Origin: Tretioscincus oriximinensis
Taxonomy: Eukaryota > Chordata > Lepidosauria > Squamata > Gymnophthalmidae
NCBI GenBank assembly: GCA_022410635.1
Contig: JAJVDF010000216.1
Coordinates: 841,726 to 905,725 of the forward strand
Direction of reading: 5' to 3'
Length of the DNA stretch: 64,000 nucleotides
The position numbers and the translations under genes were made by a program. The notes under the pieces are model-generated. The model made no database searches, had not been told where the DNA came from, and worked only from the letters and a program-made list of their open reading frames with translations. Shown piece by piece: positions 11,901 to 21,311 of the stretch (positions are counted from its first letter, which is position 1; each line of letters starts with the position of its first letter).

Positions 11901-14900
11901 CCTCAGCTGTAATAAAGGAGGAGGAAGAGGAAATACCCTCCCTTTCTTCCTCTTGCAGTAACCTATGGAGAAATGGTTCTTCTTTAGTTGCAAAATTACA
12001 TCATATCTCTTGGGTCACAGTGGGGAAAGAGAGTACCCCTTGGATTGTGGAGCAAAACACATAATTTCTAGACTGAGTGATTGTTCTCTGGATCTAGAAG
12101 TTAAGGCATGACTTAAATCCTGGATCCATACTTACATACAGGTAAGTATGATACTAGGGTGTTCTTTTATATAGGTACAAAGCTTGCCAGTTCAATAAGA
12201 AAACGTGAAAGAATTTTAAAAGCACAGGGACATTCACATATTCCTAATTTTTTTTCTGTTGGAGAGAAAGGTCAGCAGAGACTATACGACAGGGGTCCAT
12301 ATTAGGATTCCCACATAATAACCAGGATAGAGCTTTGTACCTTTGGGTGGATATGTCCTTTCATTAGTGTAGCTTCCAATGCCTACAACATTTTGGGGGG
12401 AAACCACTATTTCATACCCATTAAAGATACAAAGCTCTATTCCAGTTTTTATGTAGGGACCCTGTTTCATATCCTTTAAATGTGCATTTCTGAAATATAA
12501 ACATTCTCTTCTAATGCAGCCTCAATAAGCCATCTTCCCATTGCCCAATATGACATCAACTTCTTTCTCCTGTTTTTTTTCAGTCCACTTACATCTACTA
12601 TTCGAGTGGTTCTGGGACAGCATTATTTCAACAGGACAACAACTGTTACTCAGGAATTTGAGGTTGAGAAGTACATCATGTATCCTGACTTCTCTGTATA
12701 CAACCCAACCGAAAATGATATCGGTGAGTATTTTTTTTCTGGACTGAAAAAAAGAAGTCTGACTCGTCTGAATGTCTGGCTAGTCAATCCAGTCAGTCAG
12801 CAAACTAGATGCTGTATTCTGCACTAGCTGTGTTTTCCAAACGATTGTCAAGGGCAGCCCAGATAGAATCCATTACAATAGTCCAATCTGGAAGTTACCG
12901 AAGTGTGGATTACTATGGCCAGATTGTCCCTGTGCAGAAGTGGCTGTAACTGGCGAACCAAACATAGCAGGTGGTGCCCATGTCTTGTAGTGCTTGGATG
13001 GCACATGGGAGGGAAGACCATTTGAGGAGCTTGAGTGCAGCCCCCAAAACTGAAGAAGCATGCAAAAAATTGCAAGCAGAAATGGATGAAAAAATCAAGA
13101 CTATAGAAAAAAGCAAGCAAGGAAGGGTGAACTTCCAGCAAAAGTTAACAAGGGTGAAGCAGGAGGAAATGAATATGTTGACTTTTTAAAAAGTGTTAAC
13201 CGCCCTGATCCCTTGTAATAAACAAATAAATAAATAAGCAACTGAAAATAGGCACTAGGATCCGTATGGCACTTTACCTGTTTCTAAACTATAATCCCAA
13301 ATAACCTGTGTAATCAGATAAAGTGTTGGATGAATGTTTGCCCCTCTAATGGGTGGGAGAAAGTGATTTCCTCCCCCCCCCCCAAACTGCAGCCGACATT
13401 AAATTCATTTAGTAAATCCATTTTTTTCCAGATGCTGTATTCTGCTGGAAATTAATTAATTAATTTAAAATTAAGGCAGCANCTGGATATCATTTATATA
13501 TTCCACTATTCTTGGATATCTGTACTATTAATAAAAGAGGAATCAGCTAGACCAAGATTCTGACATAGTGACCAATCACAGACCTTGGAGTCTTGGATAG
13601 GCCTTGCTGGCACACTTTGTTGCCAACATCAGAGCTTTGGTTCTTCTCCTTCAAACAGGCAGGCAACAGTAGCAGCCTTGATGTAGAAGAAAGATGGTGG
13701 CAGCTGCAGCCAGTTCTGCAACCGCAAGGGTTCCTGTCAGTAGGCGGAGGGCCACTGCCCTTGGCCACGGCACCCAGCTCCATGATTCCTTCTGCCACCA
13801 TAATGGGAGAACCCTGCTGCCCACCATGTCACTGCCTCCCACCCGTGGTCTCTCACTGCTGGGGGCAGGTTGGTAGGGGCTCAGCAGGAGGAGCTGCCAC
13901 TAGGGGACACGGTTGGGCAGCAGTGATGGGATGGATGCATCTTTTTGCNTCTTAGCCGAGCAATTGGCCAGGCTTCACCACTAATTCTAAAATAAAGCAC
14001 TGTCTCGAATATTCTATTCCACAATATCCATTTTTGTTCCAAAACACCCAACTGTAGCGGAGTACATAACTGATGTGTGGATACAATTAAAGAAGTATTA
14101 CTAACCTATCTCTCATACCTTTCTCTGATCCATTTAGTTTTAGTTAAGCTAAAGAAAGTCAACAAACGTTGTGCAGTGAAGTCCCAGTTTGTACAACCAA
14201 TCTGCCTGCCAGAAAGTGAATTATCATTTCCGGATAACCACAAATGCCGGATTGCAGGCTGGGGACACTTGCACGAAAGTAAGTTACCCTACAGATCTTT
14301 TGGATACAAATGCATATTATTGAGAGGCATAACCAGTTGATCCAGAAGAAAATTAGCATAATCATAATGTGTTCCATTCATCTCATGGATGCCCAGTAAC
14401 AACAACCTGATTATAATCTAAAATGACATTAAATCTAATGTTAAAAGGACATTGATATACTGAATTATAAAGATGGTGAGTGGTCTGGAAACCATGTCCA
14501 GGATCCTAGTACTGAATTGCACTCATATTTACCTTTTTATTCCTGATATTTGTGCAAGAATACAACTTCAACAGAATGGTTTCTTTGAGTTCTGGAGGAA
14601 GAAAACAAAGCATTTTTTTTCAGGGGAGGAACTATCATGCAGATGTGCTGTGGAGGATTTCAAAATACACTTCAATCTACTTTTAGTGTACTTTGGACAC
14701 AAGATCACAGCTGTCTTAAGCCAACGCTGGAAGCCCATATCTGAAATAGTAAAGACTAAATTTCTGTTTGATTCATTTCAACAGATTCATCAGCCTATTC
14801 TGCAGTACTACAAGAAGCAGTAATTCCAATAATCCCTGATTATAAGTGTCAGCGATATGACGTTTATGGAAGTGACATTAGTAAAAATATGTTCTGTGCT

Positions 14901-17632
14901 GGTTATTTTGATGGGAAATCAGATGCCTGTCAGGTAAGACTGAATAAAATGGATCTGTATTAATGAGAGAGAAACCTATAAGAAATTATACTGTGATGCT
15001 AATTTATTTATTAGTGTTACCAATTAGAAAACAAATAATGCTTTTGACTGGTAAAATAACAAAGTAAATAATCTGTTGTGTCCCGAGTCCAGCTCACGGG
15101 ACCTTCTGGGGCGTCGGGAAGATACCTGGGGCAGCAAACTAATTGAACTAACGATGTTGCTGCTGTGTTGGTGTTAAATATCCAGCTAGTCCAATACTGG
15201 CTTTGAGTTATGATAGATTACCCAGGCTTTCCTCTAGCACGGAATCCTGGAGGCCCATCATGTGCTAGACCCNGCAGATAGAAAAAGGGAACAGGAATGA
15301 AGAGATGTGGACTCAGATATAGCAGGAACAAAAGAGGAAATGAGTTTATTGTGTAACTGGTTTTAAAACCCAGCCAGAAGGGGTGAGGAGGGAATTTTAC
15401 ATAAGATCAGCAGCTAAGACAGTGATTGGAGGAGGGTGGTCAGAAATCTCCCAAGCTGCTCTTTGTCTGTGACCACTTCCTTTCTCAGAGAGGAAGATAA
15501 GGCTGGTTGTAGTCCTTGCCTTGTTGTTTGGATAAGCCATGTGCCAGTCTGTCTCCAACTTAGGTACGCCCTGGGGCTGGGATTAGCCGAAACTGCTGGT
15601 TATCAAAGCTGGTCAGGAAGGAATAGAAAGATAAACAAGCTACTTTTTAAAACACAGACTGGAAAATATGTTTGCAACCAAAAAGGGGCTTTTGGGCTAA
15701 AACAGAATCCACACTGCAAGATCTCCTCTTGAGGCCCACTTGATAGTCCCAAGACTATCAAGGGGTGCGAATGCATAGGAGGATGGTTTTCATGATGGCC
15801 TACAAGTTAAGGAAGCAATTCCCCTCTGAGATGCATCAGACAACCTCAGATGTTTAGACAAATCACAATCTCTGTATGCATTCAATAAGCTCATGAAGGG
15901 TTTACCTCTTTACCCTCATCTCTTCCTTCCCTACTTTCAGGCATTGTTCTTTTAATACGTTTTAGTATGTTAATACCACCCTTGGTATAAGGTGATATAG
16001 AAATGCAAATAAGGTCACTCTGACCTTTGGCTGAAGCAATAATGTCCTCACGCTCCATGCAGACAAGGTTCCGACATGCACTTTTGGTGCATCTTCAGTC
16101 TGAACAACTGGACTAAACCAGGAGAAATAACAATTTTTTCCAGCTTTAGTCCAGTTCTTCAAGACTGGAGACAGATTTAACAAACTGAAACTGAGATCAG
16201 CATACCAGATGTAACTCTCCACTATGATCAAATGAATACAGTATATATAGGGAATGTGAGTGATAAGGATGGGAGGATGTAAGTATCCTGTTTTAGCTCT
16301 TCGTCTATTTTATCGTCACCCAGCCTGAGACCCTTGGGTATCAAGCAGGATATAAATATCAAGTATATAAATAAAGCATCCTTCATCTTTAGAAGATGGT
16401 TTTACTGCTGCTATGTTTGAAGAAACTTTTCCTCAAACAGTGAAGGGTCAAAGTCAAAACTCTCCATCTTCTATCTTTGTGCATATCCACACGTTCCTCT
16501 TCTTTCCCTTGCCAACCTATTTTGTTAGTTCATTTTCTTTCAATAAATAAGATAGGTAGTCAGTCAAAGAAACAGACAAGATACACAGGGATAAATACTG
16601 ATCCAACATTTCTATCTATGTGAGGTCTATGTGGTAATTATTCTGTTCTGAAATACAGCGTCGTTTTGGAGAATATAATGTGGGAAGTGCTTGTTTACTG
16701 TAGTTCAGAGATTAGAATAATTGCCACAGGCCACAGTGTCAGATGGGCACCAAATAAGATATATAAGTACTCCCTCAAAAATCCCTCTGTGTCTGTCATA
16801 TCAACCACTGTCCCTAGCCTGCCCTAGCTGCCAATCATGAGCACTAATGACACAGTATCTACAAGGCCTTCTCCTTCTTCAAGGGCTCACATAAGGCAAA
16901 AGGCAACAGCTCAAGAACCAAGATTTATTTATTTATTTGTACTTGTATCCCGCCTATACCTGAAGGATGGCCAACAATGTGGGGGGGGGCGCATATAGCT
17001 TTTGTTGCTTTCTCCACAACAGACACCCTGTGAAGTCGGTGGGGCTGAGAGAGTTCTAAAGAACTATGACTAGCTCAAGGTCACCCAGCTGGCTTTCATG
17101 GAGGAGTGGGGAATCAAACCGCTACACTACCAGAAAAGAGTCCAACACTCTAACCACTACACCAAACTGGCTCTTATCTATGTCCAGATAAAACATTTCC
17201 CTGTAGTCAGTGCAGCCAGACCTGCCTACCACACAGCGGCCTCCGTAGCTACCAGCACGCTTGCTACAGACATGGTCAAGTACCACCACCCCCTTTCCCT
17301 TCATAAATCTTTGTTTGCGAAGCTATGCCAAGAGTTGAGAACATTCTCTTTTGTGACTTCTTGGGCAGGACTGGCCCAGTCTAGCAACTTCTGATTAGCA
17401 GGATGAAGTGCAAACGTTCCCAGAATGATTTATATGTGACTGTTTATCTCTTTTTTTCCCTTTCAAATAGGGAGATTCTGGAGGCCCATTAGCCTGTGAA
17501 AAGGATGGACTATTTTATTTGTACGGCATTATCAGCTGGGGTGATGGTTGCAACAGAGCTGGAAAACCTGGTGTTTATACAAAAGTGACAAAATATGTGG
17601 ACTGGATAAACCAGAAGATAAACCCAACCTGA
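2827..17632 (+). CDS. HGFAC: HGFAC, hepatocyte growth factor activator (3' ten coding exons)
   Basis: Secreted liver-type serine protease that converts pro-HGF to active HGF. Coding exons: 2827-2937, 4531-4662, 5820-5930, 7681-7855, 8017-8102, 10688-10931, 12584-12723, 14138-14278, 14785-14933, 17471-17632. All have AG/GT borders, and phases chain as 1,1,1,2,1,2,1,1,0. The sum is 1451 bp, giving a split first codon plus 482 residues and a TGA. Domain order EGF, FN1, EGF, kringle, S1 protease matches HGFAC; the N-terminal signal and FN2 exons are missing here. The catalytic triad is readable: TSAHCF, NDIVL (D in exon 7) and GDSGGP. Asp six residues before the catalytic Ser (SDACQGDSGG) predicts cleavage after Arg/Lys. 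The zymogen cleavage site is PR|VVGG (human IIGG, from memory). Factor XII shares the fold, but the KRHKKR linker favours HGFAC. The listed span includes introns. Confidence 0.95.
2938..3573. other. HGFAC intron, nothing recognised
   Basis: AT-rich intronic sequence between the EGF-1 and FN1 exons, with several single Ns and no identified repeat before about 3574. Confidence 0.5.
3574..4120 (+). repeat. Dispersed repeat C, internally deleted copy
   Basis: Shares blocks with 8664-9560: a start like ggctgcatgtacacca, the palindromic motif tattctggaatata, and a later block containing cgactgctga. The middle part present in the other copy is absent. Family unknown. Confidence 0.6.
4531..4662 (+). 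CDS. HGFAC: HGFAC exon: fibronectin type I domain
   Basis: A 132 bp phase 1-1 exon after atacag and before gtatgg. Translation begins [18 protein letters not shown] and continues through [12 protein letters not shown], the finger-domain cysteine and aromatic pattern. Its position between two EGF exons matches HGFAC. Confidence 0.93.
4663..5454. other. HGFAC intron, nothing recognised
   Basis: Intronic sequence with no repeat or exon identified. Confidence 0.5.
5455..5590 (-). mobile_element. LINE 3' tail, CR1/L2-like
   Basis: Minus-strand copy of the recurrent 3' tail. A TTTA-rich stretch is followed by tataccccacccc and a ggtctcagt motif. In the longer copy at 25000-25560 the same tail is joined to LINE coding sequence. 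Confidence 0.6.
5820..5930 (+). CDS. HGFAC: HGFAC exon: second EGF-like domain
   Basis: A 111 bp phase 1-1 exon after tcctgcag and before gtgagt. Translation includes [13 protein letters not shown], then CQC and a final KYC, six EGF cysteines. The open frames starting with Met in this interval are in other frames and are spurious. Confidence 0.93.
6075..6565 (-). mobile_element. Solo LTR with 5 bp target duplication
   Basis: 491 bp segment with TGTCAT...ATGACA termini, flanked by the exact 5 bp duplication atagg at 6070-6074 and 6566-6570. A TATA-like tatataa lies on the minus strand near 6410, which sets the likely orientation. No internal retroelement sequence adjoins it. A 5 bp duplication fits Ty3/gypsy-type or some endogenous retroviral LTRs. 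It lies in the HGFAC intron between the EGF-2 and kringle exons. Confidence 0.8.
6690..7275 (+). mobile_element. CR1/L2-like LINE coding fragment (decayed)
   Basis: Plus-strand decayed sequence resembling the LINE ORF2 C-terminal region seen on - at 25123-25560: shared phrases include aggatgttccagac and gacatgatgtgtgtctggccag. It is interrupted by the hAT MITE at 6767-6933. Confidence 0.6.
6767..6933 (+). mobile_element. Palindromic hAT MITE, family D (167 bp)
   Basis: Ends taagctgacc and gatcagccta. The exact 8 bp duplication gtggaaag lies at 6759-6766 and 6934-6941. The two halves are almost perfect complements, so a single strand could fold into one long hairpin. The termini match the 28556-29122 and 34019-34525 elements. 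Confidence 0.87.
7280..7615 (+). mobile_element. CR1 LINE 3' end
   Basis: Contains the CR1 ORF2 C-terminal signature near 7285-7350 ([20 protein letters not shown] on +), then 3' UTR. It finishes in attctagaattctatga, the CR1-type attctatg tail. Confidence 0.8.
7681..7855 (+). CDS. HGFAC: HGFAC exon: kringle domain, first part
   Basis: A 175 bp exon, phase 1 to phase 2, after aatctag and before gtgaga. Encodes [26 protein letters not shown] and [10 protein letters not shown], which align with the human HGFAC kringle. Confidence 0.93.
8017..8102 (+). CDS. HGFAC: HGFAC exon: kringle domain, second part
   Basis: An 86 bp exon, phase 2 to phase 1, before gtgagt. Encodes [12 protein letters not shown] and [11 protein letters not shown], completing the kringle disulfide set. 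Confidence 0.93.
8103..8464. other. HGFAC intron, nothing recognised
   Basis: Intronic sequence with no identified repeat. It precedes a LINE 3' tail. Confidence 0.45.
8465..8532 (-). mobile_element. LINE 3' tail, CR1/L2-like
   Basis: TTTA-rich run followed by tataccccgccctataccc and aggtctcagggcgg: the recurrent 3' tail seen in minus orientation. Confidence 0.7.
8664..9560 (+). repeat. Dispersed repeat C, long copy
   Basis: Longer copy of the 3574-4120 repeat. It contains two tattctggaatata palindromes (8708-8765), a GC-richer centre and a shared cgactgctga block near 9320. A block near 8995-9080 recurs at 27285-27350. No coding sequence is recognised. Confidence 0.6.
9561..10260. other. 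HGFAC intron, nothing recognised
   Basis: No exon or known repeat identified. A short direct repeat (aaggttttaccaccatttcct) lies near 10190-10240. Confidence 0.45.
10265..10410 (+). mobile_element. Diverged tRNA-derived SINE (Sauria-like)
   Basis: Contains tggtgagagtgttgaactc and tggtttgattcccc, resembling A- and B-box regions of the squamate tRNA-derived SINE seen more clearly at 16925-17180. Confidence 0.55.
10688..10931 (+). CDS. HGFAC: HGFAC exon: activation linker and protease start
   Basis: A 244 bp exon, phase 1 to phase 2, after ctttcag and before gtaaag. It carries the basic linker [10 protein letters not shown], the cleavage site [10 protein letters not shown], the core [10 protein letters not shown] and the catalytic His motif TSAHCF. 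This exon is what separates HGFAC from other S1 proteases. Confidence 0.95.
10960..11790 (+). mobile_element. CR1 3' fragment split by an AT-rich insert
   Basis: The left part (10960-11125) has the CR1 3' phrase gaagaggtggtggtagag...atagctttaagatagg. The right part (about 11600-11790) has gaaggttctgc...tgcttgagcaagcccagg...ggtgggtcactggg. Between them lies about 475 bp of AT-rich sequence that looks inserted. Confidence 0.6.
11791..12583. other. HGFAC intron, nothing recognised
   Basis: No repeat or exon identified before the polypyrimidine tract at 12570-12583. Confidence 0.45.
12584..12723 (+). CDS. HGFAC: HGFAC exon: protease, catalytic Asp
   Basis: A 140 bp exon, phase 2 to phase 1, after tttttcag and before gtgagt. 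Encodes [16 protein letters not shown] (a potential N-glycosylation NRT) and PTENDI. The D of NDI, with V from the next exon, is the catalytic Asp motif. Confidence 0.94.
12820..13225 (-). mobile_element. LINE fragment (CR1/L2-like), decayed
   Basis: 12840-12900 matches the minus-strand LINE segment at 25495-25555 (ttccaaac...tccaatctggaagtta). A plus-oriented 3' tail (aaccgccctgatccc then aataaataaata) lies at 13195-13232, so fragments in two orientations abut here. Confidence 0.55.
13233..14137. other. HGFAC intron, nothing firmly recognised
   Basis: Includes a poly-C run near 13372-13384 and a GC-richer block at 13560-13960. That block is open in several frames, but no protein family is recognisable. 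Confidence 0.45.
14138..14278 (+). CDS. HGFAC: HGFAC exon: protease middle
   Basis: A 141 bp exon, phase 1-1, after catttag and before gtaagt. Encodes [20 protein letters not shown] and KCRIAGWGH. The Cys of QPICL normally pairs with the kringle-protease linker Cys. Confidence 0.94.
14279..14784. other. HGFAC intron, nothing recognised
   Basis: About 500 bp intron. Open frames here have no family resemblance. Confidence 0.45.
14785..14933 (+). CDS. HGFAC: HGFAC exon: protease, specificity pocket
   Basis: A 149 bp exon, phase 1 to phase 0, after caacag and before gtaaga. Encodes [29 protein letters not shown] and SDACQ. This Asp lines the S1 pocket of trypsin-like enzymes. Confidence 0.95.
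15074..15860 (-). mobile_element. Probable solo LTR (787 bp)
   Basis: Ends TGTTG and TAGACA, flanked by the 4 bp repeat aatc (15070-15073, 15861-15864). On - there is a ttttaaaa box and then an aataaa signal near 15335, as in a U3-R arrangement. The 4 bp duplication could occur by chance, so the far boundary is provisional. Confidence 0.45.
15890..16380 (+). mobile_element. LINE 3' end and palindromic repeat
   Basis: Ends with ccagcctgagacccttgggtat and then ataaata, a plus-oriented LINE 3' tail at about 16315-16376. A palindromic block at 16085-16180 (ggactaaa...tagtcc) recurs at 40388-40471. Confidence 0.5.
16381..16920. other. HGFAC intron, nothing recognised
   Basis: No exon or repeat identified. 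Confidence 0.4.
16922..17180 (-). mobile_element. tRNA-derived SINE (Sauria-like), minus orientation
   Basis: Read on -, it starts near 17178 with agagccagtttggtgtagtgg, an A-box-like tRNA head. A B-box-like ggtttgattcccc and the conserved gctgggtgaccttgag block follow. It ends in a TAAA-rich tail near 16922. Confidence 0.75.
17471..17632 (+). CDS. HGFAC: HGFAC terminal exon: catalytic Ser and stop
   Basis: A 162 bp coding exon after aaatag. It starts [13 protein letters not shown] (catalytic Ser), continues [11 protein letters not shown] and [14 protein letters not shown], and stops with TGA at 17630-17632. The short tail after the last helix matches the family end. Confidence 0.95.
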   Translation, partial: GDSGGPLACEKDGLFYLYGIISWGDGCNRAGKPGVYTKVTKYVDWINQKINPT

Positions 17633-18208
17633 AAAGAATAACTGCTCTTCTCTATAACTATGATGAAGGTGGTGGTGATACAATTTTGATTTATGAATTG
17701 TAACCATCCTTCTTTTTAATTAATTTCAAAGAAATAGCTGTGTTAGCCTGGGCCCAGAAAATCCACCAAGATTTTAGAGACTAATTAGAAAAAGGTAACA
17801 GCAGGAGCTGCAGACAGGTTGACAAGTTCATGCTGCCTAATTTTTTCTTGTTGGACTAAAGTATTATGAAACCCCCTTGCTTGTTTACGATAAGTTTCTG
17901 TTTTGCCCTGCACTTAAAAAGGGTGGGTGCATTTTAACTGCTTACCAGTTCAATCTTAATTCCATCCAGACAATTACCTTTTGTAGCACTATTGCTAAAT
18001 ATCATGCTACAAAGGGCTTACCCTTTTTNCACACATGTAAAGAAATGATTTCTCTTCCCCATGAATTTGCTCACAGTTCCTATGAAGCCTTTGTGGCAAC
18101 TGGCTGATCTGTATCTTTTCTGTCATTGGCTATTGACTCCCTTTGTTGCCAGGTATGTGCGTTTAAAGGAAAAAACTCACTTTTAAACACACTCAAGACT
18201 GAGGGGTT
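17633..18208. other. HGFAC 3' flank, nothing recognised
   Basis: Probably contains the 3' UTR. I did not see a convincing AATAAA soon after the stop. 17725-17850 holds a fragment of the 'agagactaa...agaaaaaggta' dispersed repeat. Confidence 0.4.
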
Positions 18209-18320
18209 TAAGTCAGGCACAATATACCCGGGATTAAAGTGGCCTAGCCCAGTTTATTCCCTGGATATATTATAGCCTAGGNCATGTTCATACCAAGTGG
18301 CCTAGGCCAGTTCATACTAC
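18209..18320 (+). repeat. Copy of the TIR element's 'cccgggattaaagtggcctag' block
   Basis: Near-duplicate of 18867-18960, lying outside the TIR-bounded composite that starts near 18843. Confidence 0.65.
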
Positions 18321-18589
18321 CACCAGTCCCGGGCCATTATTTTGTGTAAATTCAGCAGGAGAAAGTAACTAATCCATGCCTTATCACGCTGAAAGGAAGG
18401 CACAGAATTGCAGCTCTGACAACAATGTCTCAGGAGACATTTCTCTGCAGAAACTGTATAACAATACTAGGAGTGGGGGAAGCATAACAACAGACCTCTC
18501 TAATGCTGTTAGTGTGAGAATTCCACACTTTTATGAGGCAATCCCTCCATAATCACTGTGTGATAGCATGAAAAACTTAATTGAATGCA

Positions 18590-18836
18590 AAAACGGGTAG
18601 CAAGAATTATCAAGGGGCTAGAATAAAATTCCTTAAGAAACCAGGCTGCAACATCTAGATCTCTTCAGCCTTGAAAGACAGCATTTAAGAGGTGAGCAGA
18701 TTAAAGGATATAAAAATCATGTGTGATCAGTAAGGTGAATTAACAAAAATTATTTTTTCTGTCATTCAATATTAGAACTAGGTGGCATGAACAGACAGGG
18801 GAGTGTTTTTTCACCAAGAAGAGGTGGAGATAGCTA
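18590..18836 (+). mobile_element. CR1 3' fragment, interrupted
   Basis: Resembles the CR1 ORF2 C-terminal/3' UTR. It carries caagaagaggtggagatag at the right edge and appears to resume at about 21312 (atagctttaagaaagg), after the composite element. Confidence 0.65.
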
Positions 18837-19199
18837 GGTGTAACAGGCCAGAGTGTACCNCCTGTCCACAATATACCCGGGATTAAAGTGGCCTAGGCCA
18901 GATTATTCCCTGGATATATTATAGCCTAGGCCAATTTATACCTGGGGTATAAATTTGCCTAGGCTAGTTCATACCCCACTCTGGACCAGTTTATATACCC
19001 GGGATATAAAATGGCCCAGGGCAGATTATACCCCCAAGTTATAAACTGAACTAGGACAATTTATACCCCCTCTTCTTCCCCTCTTCTTCCACCTCTTCCC
19101 ACCACCCCACCCCTTTTCCTTTTTCCCCGCCCCATTTTTTCTCCTCTTCCCCCACTCTTCCCTCACCCCTCTCTTCCTCCTTTTCCCCTAAGTAAAAAA

Positions 19200-19437
19200 T
19201 AAAAAATNCAAATTTCTCACACACTTTAAAAAAATCTCATGCTTTAAAAAATTCTCACACACTTGAAAAAATTCTCACATGCTTAAAAAAAATTCTCAAG
19301 AGCTTCACAGATTTCTCAGGCAGGGATTTCGGAGGGGTATGCATGTTGGTGGGTGATTTACATATTCATGAATATGCAAATTAGCATGAATATTATAATT
19401 ATCCCAATTTGGGCCTCAAAAAAATCTGGTCAGTCTA
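19200..19437 (+). mobile_element. hAT MITE family D, right part only
   Basis: Shares ttctcacacac tracts, a catattcatgaatatgcaaa block and the terminus ctggtcagtcta with 28556-29122 and 34019-34525. The left end is missing. Confidence 0.7.
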
Positions 19438-19559
19438 CTTCCATCAGAACTTTATTCTATTAAAATCCCTAAAATACTTATGACAGGGAATATTCAAGGA
19501 ATTGAAAACAAGTTATTAAGTTTTATTTTGCCTTTTTATAAATCTGGAAATATAAACTT

Positions 19560-19900
19560 GGAATACTATGTACAATACTAGTCACCACATCTCAAAAAGA
19601 ATACTATATTATGGAACTTAAGAATGTGTAGAAAAGAGCAACAAGAATGATTAATAAGATGGAGCACCTTCCTTATGAAGTAAGGCTGCAACGTTTGGGC
19701 ATCTTGAACGTCGAAAGATGGCATTAAAGAGGTGAACTAATTGAAGTGTATAAAATGCATGGGATGAATAAGAGAGGGAGTTGAGAACAAGCAAAGATTT
19801 TGCCTTATGTTGCTTGAGACTGCCCACGTGCAATTGGTGGGCCACTGTATGAGACAGAATGCTGGACTCAATTCAGCATGGCTCCTCTTATTCAGGACAC
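19560..19900 (+). mobile_element. CR1 LINE fragment
   Basis: Carries the CR1 C-terminal phrase near 19635-19745 (decayed form of RAT-MI--LEHLPYEVRLQ) followed by cccacgtgcaattggtgggccactg. Confidence 0.7.
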
Positions 19901-19983
19901 AATCAGAAACATGGTGAGAAACTGTGAGAGGAAGCAGCCGTGTATCTGACTATGATAGAAAGAGACCTGCATAATTTTAATCA

Positions 19984-20268
19984 GAAGAAGAAGAAGAAGA
20001 AGAAGAAGAAGAAGAAGAACAAGAAGAACAAGAANAACAAGAACAAGAACAAGAACAANAACAAGAAAAAGAAAAAGAACAAGAAAAAGAACAAGAAAAA
20101 GAACAAGAACAAGAAGAACAAAAAGAAAAAGAAAAAGAACAAAAAGAAAAAGAAAAAGAAAAAGAAAAAGAAAAAGAAAAAGAAAAAGAAAAAGAAAAAG
20201 AAAAAGAAGAAGAAGAAGAAGAAGAAGAAGAAGAAGAAGAAGAAGAAGAAGAAGAAGAAGAAGAAGAA

Positions 20269-20354
<86 letters not shown>
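19984..20354 (+). repeat. GAA/AAAGAA to GAT microsatellite
   Basis: About 370 bp. It passes from GAA repeats through interrupted AACAAG and AAAAAG units, pure GAA again, then about 28 GAT units ending at 20354. Homopolymer open frames across it are artefacts. Confidence 0.97.
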
Positions 20355-20612
20355 CTCAAAGCGGCTTACAAGGATATATTTTGCCCAAAGGCTCACATTC
20401 TATCTTCCCCACCAGGTTATGGGGGTTCCCATGTATCTACTTGCATTTAGTTGCAATTTCTTACAATTCATGCTTTCGAATAGCTGGGTTGGCTAGAGCT
20501 ACAAGCTAGTGGAAGGTGCTCACCCCTCCCCACGTTCAACACAGGGCTTTGAAACCCCATCTCCCATATGGGAGACGGATTCCTTAGCGACTGAGCGACC
20601 CACCATTTCTGG
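20355..20612 (-). mobile_element. tRNA-derived SINE, minus orientation
   Basis: On - it begins with a tRNA-like head (gtcgctcagtcgctaagg, A box; ggggtttcaaagccc, B box) and continues to the agccgctttgagtc motif. The tail end abuts the GAT microsatellite, which probably grew from the SINE tail. Confidence 0.75.
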
Positions 20613-20616
20613 AGGG

Positions 20617-20940
20617 CTATAGTCTGGCCCAGGCCAGTTTATCCCCCATGGCATCGATGGGCATATGATACAAAGAGAGGGCGAGAACATCAATGAAGTG
20701 ATAACAGAGGAAACAGCTTTGAAATCCAAACACTAAATATCTTTTCTATAGGGATATAGTCTGGTCAAGGCCAGTTTATCCCCATTACATCGATTGGTAT
20801 ATGATACGAAGAGAGAGTGAGAACACCAATGAAGTGGTAACAGAGATAGCAGTTTTGAAATCCAATCAGTAAATATCTTTTCTGTAAGGGTATAGTCTGG
20901 CCTAAGCCAGTTTATCCCCTGGGGTATAATCTAGCCTAGA
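20617..20940 (+). repeat. 135 bp tandem repeat, about 2.3 copies
   Basis: The motif tatagtctgg...ggccagtttatcccc recurs at about 20619, 20755 and 20889. Intervening sequence is conserved (atgatac, aagagag, gaagtg, gaaatccaa). Confidence 0.8.
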
Positions 20941-21253
20941 AGAAGAAGAAGAAGAACTTGGTTCTTATACCCCGCTTTTCTCACCTTTCAAAGGGACTCA
21001 AAGCAGCTTACAAGGATATATTTTGCCCGAAGGCTTCCATTCTATCTTCCCCACCAGGCTATGGTGGTTCCCATGTATCTACTTGCAGTCAGTTGCAATT
21101 TCTTGCAGTTCATGCTTTCAAATAGCTGGGTTGGCTAGAGCTACAGGCTAGTGGAAGGTGCTCACCCCTCCCCACGTCCCACACAGGGCATCGAAATCCG
21201 ATCTCCCAGGCGAGAGACGAATTCCTAAGCGACTGAGCTATCCGTGCCTGCAC
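20941..21253 (-). mobile_element. tRNA-derived SINE, minus orientation, full-length
   Basis: From the GAA-rich tail at 20941 through tcttataccccgcttttctc to the tRNA-like head near 21235 (on -: ggcacggatagctcagtcgc). This is the clearest copy of the family in the window. Confidence 0.8.
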
Positions 21254-21311
21254 TAGGCCACTTTAACCCCAGGTATAGTCTGGGCAGGGGTATACTCTGG
21301 CCTGTTACAAC

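Noticed and set aside
13593..13955. 120-codon GC-richer ORF in an HGFAC intron
   Set aside because: Several overlapping frames on both strands are open, none resembles a known protein, and HGFAC exons are accounted for without it.
19892..20509. Long Lys-, Ser- or His/Leu-homopolymer proteins
   Set aside because: Direct translations of the GAA/GAT microsatellite in several frames on both strands; no start context, no conserved flank.
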